This document shows positions 59,379-64,000 of a stretch of 64,000 nt of DNA, piece by piece. Both the position numbers and the translations under genes were made by a program. The notes below the pieces were generated by a model. That model was not told the DNA's origin, searched no databases, and was given only the letters and a program-made list of their open reading frames with translations. Origin of the DNA: Desulfoprunum benzoelyticum (GTDB lineage: Bacteria; Desulfobacterota; Desulfobulbia; Desulfobulbales; Desulfocapsaceae). Every line of letters starts with the position of its first letter. The first letter of the stretch is position 1. The DNA is taken from positions 372,001 through 436,000 of the forward strand of contig NZ_JACHEO010000001.1 in NCBI RefSeq assembly GCF_014201505.1, read 5' to 3'.

Positions 59379-61688
59379 TCAACAACCGTCAGATGCAATC
59401 CGTTCAGAATGGTTGTCCGCCATCCGGTCCCGAAGAAATCTGCCGAGGGGCCGATCCTCCCTGGCGATGTGCTGCAGCAGCCAATCCCTGATCAGCTTGA
59501 CCATGAACAGTTTCCCCTGCTGCGCCAGTTGTTCGCCGAAATCGGCTATTTCCACCAGCAGGTAGTCATGGGAGGCGTTGTGGGTGGCCCGATCCGGATA
59601 GTCAAACCGCTCCATCAGCTCCCGCTCGGTATTGAAATGGGAGGTGGTGTACTCGACCAGCTCGTTGAGCAGACGAGAACTCCGATCGTCTCCGGCATCG
59701 GTACGGACGGCATCGATGAGCAGGTTGACCAACTCCGTCATCCTCCGATGCTGTTCGTCCAGTACCGTGATTCCGAGCAGATACGTCTCGCCGAGAACGA
59801 TCCGGCCGTCCTCCCCCGCTTCTGCAAACGGCGCGCGGTCGGAGAACAGGTAGCGATTTTTGCCTGATCTTTTGCACTGGTACATCGCAGTGTCGGCCGC
59901 CTCGAGCAGTTCGTCCATCTCCCTGCCGTTGTCCGGATAGATGCTGATGCCGATGCTGGCGCCGACTCGGCCTGTCCGGCCCTCGGTCAGAGCGATCGGA
60001 GATTCGAGCGAGGCCAGCAGCTTGCCGGCGACAGGTCCCACATGCGCGGTTTTGGTGATATCGGCGAGGACGACGACGAATTCATCTCCCCCGATCCGGG
60101 CCACCGTATCCGACGCCCGCACCGCCGATTGAAAGCGTTCGGCCACGGTCTTGAGGACGATATCGCCGCTTTCATGACCGCTGCTATCGTTAACCTCCTT
60201 GAAACCGTCCAGATCGATGAACAGGATAGCCACCCGGGTGTTGTTGCGACCGGCGGCCGACAGCGAATGGGAAAGCCTGCCGAACAGCAGCGACCTGTTG
60301 GCCAGCCCCGTCAGACGGTCATGATAGGCCATGTGCTTCAACCGCAGTTCCATCTCCTTGTGTTCGGTAACGTCACGGGCGGAGGCGAAGATCAGGTCGT
60401 CTCGGACCGCCGAGCGCCATTCAATATAGTGGTAAGAGCCATCCCGGCGCCGAAACCGATTGACAAACCCGATCACGTCCCTCCCCGCCGCCAGGGCTGA
60501 CAGCGCCTCCAGTGTCGGCTCGACATCCTCCGGGTGGAGATAGCGGGGCAGGGGCGTCCCTTCCATCTCGGCAAGCGGATAGCCGAGGAGCTTCTCCCAG
60601 GAGGGGTTGAGCTTGCGGAAGCGGCCGTCAAGATCGGCGATGCACAGCAGGTCGGGGGCGATGGCAAAGAAATTTTCGACGGTCGCGCGGGCCTCGCCCG
60701 ATCCCGCCGCCGCTGTTTCGACACACTGCCGCCGCCTGTGCATAACAAAGAGGCCGCAACCGCCGATGGCGACGACCAGCAGATACAGGGCGCCATGCAC
60801 CAGCGTGTCGAGCCTCCATTCCGTGAAAACCGCATGCAGATCGCGGCTCACGGCAACAGTCAGGCTTTGATCCATCTTCAGCCCTGCCGGCTCAATACTG
60901 CGAATCCCGACCAGATGCCGCCGTCCGGGGGGATCGGCGGTCGTCTTGAAGACCTCGACCCCGGCCCCGGTTTTCTCCGTCCAGGCGCCGATGTCAGCGA
61001 CGCCGGGCATGCCGCTGCGGTCAGGCCCTCCCCCTGCTGCGATCACGAGCAGACCCCCATCCTCGTGCACCAGGGCGGACCAGGCGTCAGGGGCGGACAG
61101 CACGGCATTCAAAACGACTTTGAAGGTCGCCGGATCAAGGGAGGCGGTGACGACGCCGGCAAAGTGCCCCCGGTCATCGATAATCGCCCGGGACAGGTTG
61201 ATGGTCCACGCCCCGAGGGAAGTTCTGTACGGAGAACCGACATAGAGGGTGTCGGGCTGCGGATCTTTGCGCACCGTCTGAAAAAAATTCCGCTGCGGAA
61301 AAGATTTGCCGACGAGCTCCTTCAGGTTTGAAGTCACCACCAGCCCGGCAGCGTCGAGGATGGCGATCGTGCCCAGACTGGTGGTGGCCTTCACCAGACC
61401 TTCGAGCCGCCCTCCGGTTGCCACGATCAAACCCTCGTCACGGCGCCATTCCGGCCCCAGATCCTGCCGGACCTGCGCCAGCGTGCCGCCGATCGCTTCC
61501 AGCTGCAGAGCGATCAGGTTCTCGATGACCCTGGCCTGGGTTGCCAGGCGCTGCCGCTCCCGAGACTCTATGTGCTGATAGTCGTACCAGGTGAAGTAGC
61601 CGTGCCAGAGCCCGAGGATTATCATGCTCAGGCTGAAAATCAGCCATTCCCGGGAAAAACGGGCCTGATGCCGCGCGCTCGAGTTCAT
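59379..61688 (-). CDS. membrane diguanylate cyclase with Cache, PAS and C-terminal hemerythrin domains
   Basis: 769 residues. TM at about 15-33, an extracytoplasmic dCache-like sensor (about 50-290), TM at about 296-317, PAS at about 335-445 and GGDEF at about 452-615 with an intact GGDEF (533-537), so it should make c-di-GMP. A C-terminal bacteriohemerythrin domain spans about 635-755. The hemerythrin ligands are all visible: His647, His684 with Glu688, His703 or His707, His740 and Asp745. A di-iron oxygen or NO sensor thus sits after the cyclase. No EAL domain. It is a single gene, divergent from the ABC exporter. Confidence 0.93.
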   Translation of the reverse strand: MNSSARHQARFSREWLIFSLSMIILGLWHGYFTWYDYQHIESRERQRLATQARVIENLIALQLEAIGGTLAQVRQDLGPEWRRDEGLIVATGGRLEGLVKATTSLGTIAILDAAGLVVTSNLKELVGKSFPQRNFFQTVRKDPQPDTLYVGSPYRTSLGAWTINLSRAIIDDRGHFAGVVTASLDPATFKVVLNAVLSAPDAWSALVHEDGGLLVIAAGGGPDRSGMPGVADIGAWTEKTGAGVEVFKTTADPPGRRHLVGIRSIEPAGLKMDQSLTVAVSRDLHAVFTEWRLDTLVHGALYLLVVAIGGCGLFVMHRRRQCVETAAAGSGEARATVENFFAIAPDLLCIADLDGRFRKLNPSWEKLLGYPLAEMEGTPLPRYLHPEDVEPTLEALSALAAGRDVIGFVNRFRRRDGSYHYIEWRSAVRDDLIFASARDVTEHKEMELRLKHMAYHDRLTGLANRSLLFGRLSHSLSAAGRNNTRVAILFIDLDGFKEVNDSSGHESGDIVLKTVAERFQSAVRASDTVARIGGDEFVVVLADITKTAHVGPVAGKLLASLESPIALTEGRTGRVGASIGISIYPDNGREMDELLEAADTAMYQCKRSGKNRYLFSDRAPFAEAGEDGRIVLGETYLLGITVLDEQHRRMTELVNLLIDAVRTDAGDDRSSRLLNELVEYTTSHFNTERELMERFDYPDRATHNASHDYLLVEIADFGEQLAQQGKLFMVKLIRDWLLQHIAREDRPLGRFLRDRMADNHSERIASDGC

Positions 61689-62155
61689 ACCGTATCCGTT
61701 TCCATCCGTCCCTCGCCCCCCGCGCCGCCAGCCGCCGGCAGACCATGGCGCCCCTCATCCCACTCTGATGGCATCCATGCACTGCCACCAGACCCAATTC
61801 CACAGCGCAGGCCAATGCCGATCATACCCGGTACCAGGTCGATTGCTCGCCTGATGCCAAATTCTCGAGACAGTATGCGAATTGAAGGGAGAAGTCAAAC
61901 AGCCGTCGCAACCTCTGACCGGAAAACCTGCCGGTCCAGCCGATGTAGACCGGTAAAAATTACCGTCTCCAGCCGTCAGGACGGATACTTTTTACCCACA
62001 TTCCCACCTTGACCGCGACACCACCGATATGAGATAATGCACACAACGTGAGCCGGCACCCAGTTTCAGAACCATACCTTTTTCTGGCATCATCATTGCA
62101 ATAACATCATTCCAAACCACGCCGGTCTCCGACGCCTTCTTCCCGGGAGCATGCC
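61689..62155. other. 467-bp divergent region (cyclase / ABC exporter)
   Basis: No gene recognised. It includes the 15-bp palindrome at 61951-61965 and a CCGTC-loop-GACGG-like repeat shortly after it. No clear -35/-10 pair was found for either gene. Confidence 0.5.
61951..61965. promoter_or_regulatory. 15-bp palindrome, candidate operator
   Basis: CGGTAA-aaa-TTACCG, perfect 6-bp arms. It lies about 190 nt before the ABC ATPase ATG and 263 nt before the cyclase start. A related half, TTTTTACCC, occurs 25 nt to the right. Confidence 0.35.
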
Positions 62156-62854
62156 ATGTCTCTGATCACCGCAAAACACCTCGAAAAGACCTATCCCGGC
62201 GATATTCCGGTCAAGGCCATCCGCGGGATCGACTTCACCATCGAACCCGCGTCCTTCGTCTCCTTTGTCGGTCCTTCCGGCAGCGGCAAGAGCACCCTGC
62301 TGAACATGCTCGGCTGCCTCGACCCGCCGACCGGCGGCCACCTGACGGTCTCCGGCCAGGATGTCTCCGCCCTCAGGGGACGGGCCGCCGCCGAATTCCG
62401 CGGCCGGCACATCGGATTCATCTTCCAGGACTTCAACCTCATCCCGGTTCTCTCCGTCTTCGAAAACATCGAATACCCGCTGCAGATGGTGCAGACCTGG
62501 CCGCAGGACGAACGGCGGCAGCGGGTCGAAACGATGCTTGCCGCCGTCGGCATGGCCGACCAGGGGCACAAGTACCCGCACCAGATCTCCGGCGGCCAGA
62601 AGCAGCGGGTGGCGGTGGCCCGGGCCCTGGTCACCCGCGCCGAACTGATCCTCGCCGACGAGCCGACCGCCAACCTCGACCGGGTGACCGCCCTGCACAT
62701 CATCAGCCTGATGAAGGCGATGCGGGACGAGTTCGGCACGACCTTTATTTTCTCGACCCATGACCCGAAAATCGTCAGCAGCGCCGAAACGATCTTCACC
62801 ATCGAAGACGGTCGTCTCGCCGTTGGCGACATTGACGGAGGTTCCCATGCGTAA
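62156..62854 (+). CDS. LolD/MacB-type ABC transporter ATP-binding protein
   Basis: 232 residues. Walker A GPSGSGKSTLLNMLGCLD, Q-loop QDFNLIPVLSVFENI, signature ISGGQKQRVAVARAL, Walker B LILADEPTANLD, and H-loop FSTHDPKIV. The LNMLGCLD and FNL-IPVLSV segments mark the LolD/MacB/FtsE group that pairs with FtsX-type permeases. It would power lipoprotein release or export. ATG at 62156 with GGGAG upstream. It overlaps the permease gene by 8 nt. Confidence 0.93.
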   Translation: MSLITAKHLEKTYPGDIPVKAIRGIDFTIEPASFVSFVGPSGSGKSTLLNMLGCLDPPTGGHLTVSGQDVSALRGRAAAEFRGRHIGFIFQDFNLIPVLSVFENIEYPLQMVQTWPQDERRQRVETMLAAVGMADQGHKYPHQISGGQKQRVAVARALVTRAELILADEPTANLDRVTALHIISLMKAMRDEFGTTFIFSTHDPKIVSSAETIFTIEDGRLAVGDIDGGSHA

Positions 62855-64000
62855 CACGATCAAGATCGCCGCCCGCAATCTGCGCCGCTATCGGCGCCGG
62901 ACCCTGCTGACCTCCTCGCTCATCACCCTCGGCGTGGTCGCGGTGCTGCTGTTCATCTCGGTTTCCGGTTCGTTCAAGAGCATGATGATCGCCCAGATCA
63001 CCGACTCGATGCTCGGTCACCTGCAGATCCATCAGAAAGGCTACCTGGCCTCGATCGACACGCTGCCGCTGAACCGCAACATGAAGGAGGGGCAGGTCAA
63101 AAAGGTCACGGAGATCCTGGAGGAACATCCCGCCATCGCCGCCTACTCGCCGCGGATCAGACTCGGAGCGATGTTCAGCAACTATACCGAAACCACCAAC
63201 ATCCGCCTCAACGCGGTCATCCCCGAACGGGAGATGGAGACCGTGCCGCTGCTGCGGGAGCGCGTCATCGACGGCGGCGGGGAGGGCCTGGTGCGGCAGG
63301 GCGAGATCCTGGTGCCCGAGCTGATCGCCAAGGGGATGAACGTCAAGGTCGGCGACGGCATCGTCCTGGTGGCGACCAACGACGACGGGTCGGTCAACGG
63401 CCAGCCCTTCACCGTCGGCGGCATCGTCGAGGGGGTCACCGGCCCCGGCGGCCGCGACGGCTACATCCACCTCGATGACGCCCGGACCCTGCTGCGCCTG
63501 GAGGAAAAGGAGATCAGCGAGATCGCCGTCCGCATCAAGGATCTCGACAAGCTCGACTCGACCTATGCCGCCATCAACGATACCCTCGCACCGATGATCA
63601 ACCAGGCTGGAAAACCGGCCTTCGAGGCCCATACCTGGGAGAGCCTGTCCCCGTTTTTCAACATTGCCAAGATGATCGACCTGATGACCATGTCGATCAA
63701 GGTCATGCTGGTGGCGATCGTCCTCGTCAGCATCATGAACGTCATGATCATGGCCGTCTACGAACGGATCAACGAGATCGGCACGATCGCGGCGATGGGG
63801 ACCGTCCCGACCCGGATCCTCGCCCTCTTCCTCACCGAAGGCTTCCTGCTCGGCATCCTCGGGGCGGCGATCGGCATCGTCGTCAGCCTGGCGGCGATCG
63901 CGGTCCTGCGGGCGGCGGAGTTGACCTTCAATTTCGGCCAGCAGCAGGGCCTGGTCCTCATTCCCTTTATAAAGACCGGAGATGTGATCTCCATCGCCCT
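62847..64000 (+). CDS. FtsX-like/MacB-type ABC permease, truncated by the window edge
   Basis: The first 384 residues are present, with no stop before the edge. N-terminal TM (about 20-45, RRTLLTSSLITLGVVAVLLFISVSG), then a large periplasmic MacB_PCD-type domain (about 50-265) and the start of the C-terminal TM cluster (FtsX domain, IKVMLVAIVLVSIMNVMIMAVYERINEIGTIAAMGT). This matches LolC/E-like exporters that handle lipoproteins or membrane-derived molecules. It is translationally coupled to the ATPase. Confidence 0.9.
   Translation, partial: MRNTIKIAARNLRRYRRRTLLTSSLITLGVVAVLLFISVSGSFKSMMIAQITDSMLGHLQIHQKGYLASIDTLPLNRNMKEGQVKKVTEILEEHPAIAAYSPRIRLGAMFSNYTETTNIRLNAVIPEREMETVPLLRERVIDGGGEGLVRQGEILVPELIAKGMNVKVGDGIVLVATNDDGSVNGQPFTVGGIVEGVTGPGGRDGYIHLDDARTLLRLEEKEISEIAVRIKDLDKLDSTYAAINDTLAPMINQAGKPAFEAHTWESLSPFFNIAKMIDLMTMSIKVMLVAIVLVSIMNVMIMAVYERINEIGTIAAMGTVPTRILALFLTEGFLLGILGAAIGIVVSLAAIAVLRAAELTFNFGQQQGLVLIPFIKTGDVISIA

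Overview
The window is GC-rich (roughly 60-65% by eye) and almost fully coding, with genes packed on both strands. The gene set points to an anaerobic, diderm, LPS-making bacterium. The evidence is lpxA/lpxD/fabZ/lpxI, an O-antigen ligase tail, a complete ferredoxin-dependent 2-oxoacid oxidoreductase (korDABC), selB, a two-CW Cys-rich protein, Mrp/NBP35 and an FNR-type promoter. A sulfate-reducer-like Desulfobacterota (Desulfobulbales-type) fits best. That assignment is inference from gene content, because no rRNA or other marker is present.

Layout. 1-4.7 kb: end of an O-antigen ligase, a GT4 glycosyltransferase, a membrane histidine kinase with a Met/His-rich sensor, and a large protein with a nucleoside-phosphorylase-like C-terminus. 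4.7-8.2 kb: a cobalamin-riboswitch-like element with no downstream gene, a two-CW protein, engB, hisG, hisI and an FKBP-type isomerase. 8.2-12.4 kb: one transcription unit aroD - aroK/korD - korA - korB - korC, in which shikimate kinase and the KOR ferredoxin share one open frame. 12.5-16.3 kb: a two-lobed pentapeptide-repeat protein, an exported nuclease, a Yip1 membrane protein and a cupin behind a class II FNR-like promoter. 16.7-27.7 kb: mpl, Hpt, tilS, selB, an MBL hydrolase, mrp with a structured leader, ftsY, a DjlA-like co-chaperone and an aminotransferase. A 23-unit octamer array fills the gap to der.

27.9-35.9 kb is a minus-strand operon with a good sigma70-type promoter: namZ, lpxD, fabZ, lpxA, lpxI, a murU-like gene, an amgK-like gene and der. 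It combines lipid A synthesis with what looks like MurNAc recycling, and mpl nearby serves the same economy. Next come a divergent glycosidase-like gene and an LtaS-like alkaline phosphatase-superfamily gene, a DUF1992 protein, several redox enzymes, and a NitT/TauT-type ABC importer. 45.1-48.0 kb holds two DUF1538 membrane proteins with a P-II-like and a CBS protein. This looks like a signal-gated transport system and is one of the more interesting loci.

48.0-59.3 kb is accessory and compositionally mosaic. It holds low-GC oxidoreductase and acetyltransferase genes, then a large arsenic island: ArsR, permease, thiol-disulfide proteins, CcdA, ArsC, split permease, Fe-S protein, ACR3 and a second ArsR. 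TerC and a low-GC UPF0316 gene follow. The window ends with a Cache-PAS-GGDEF-hemerythrin protein and the start of a LolD/MacB-type ABC exporter. No tRNA, rRNA, IS element or CRISPR array was recognised.
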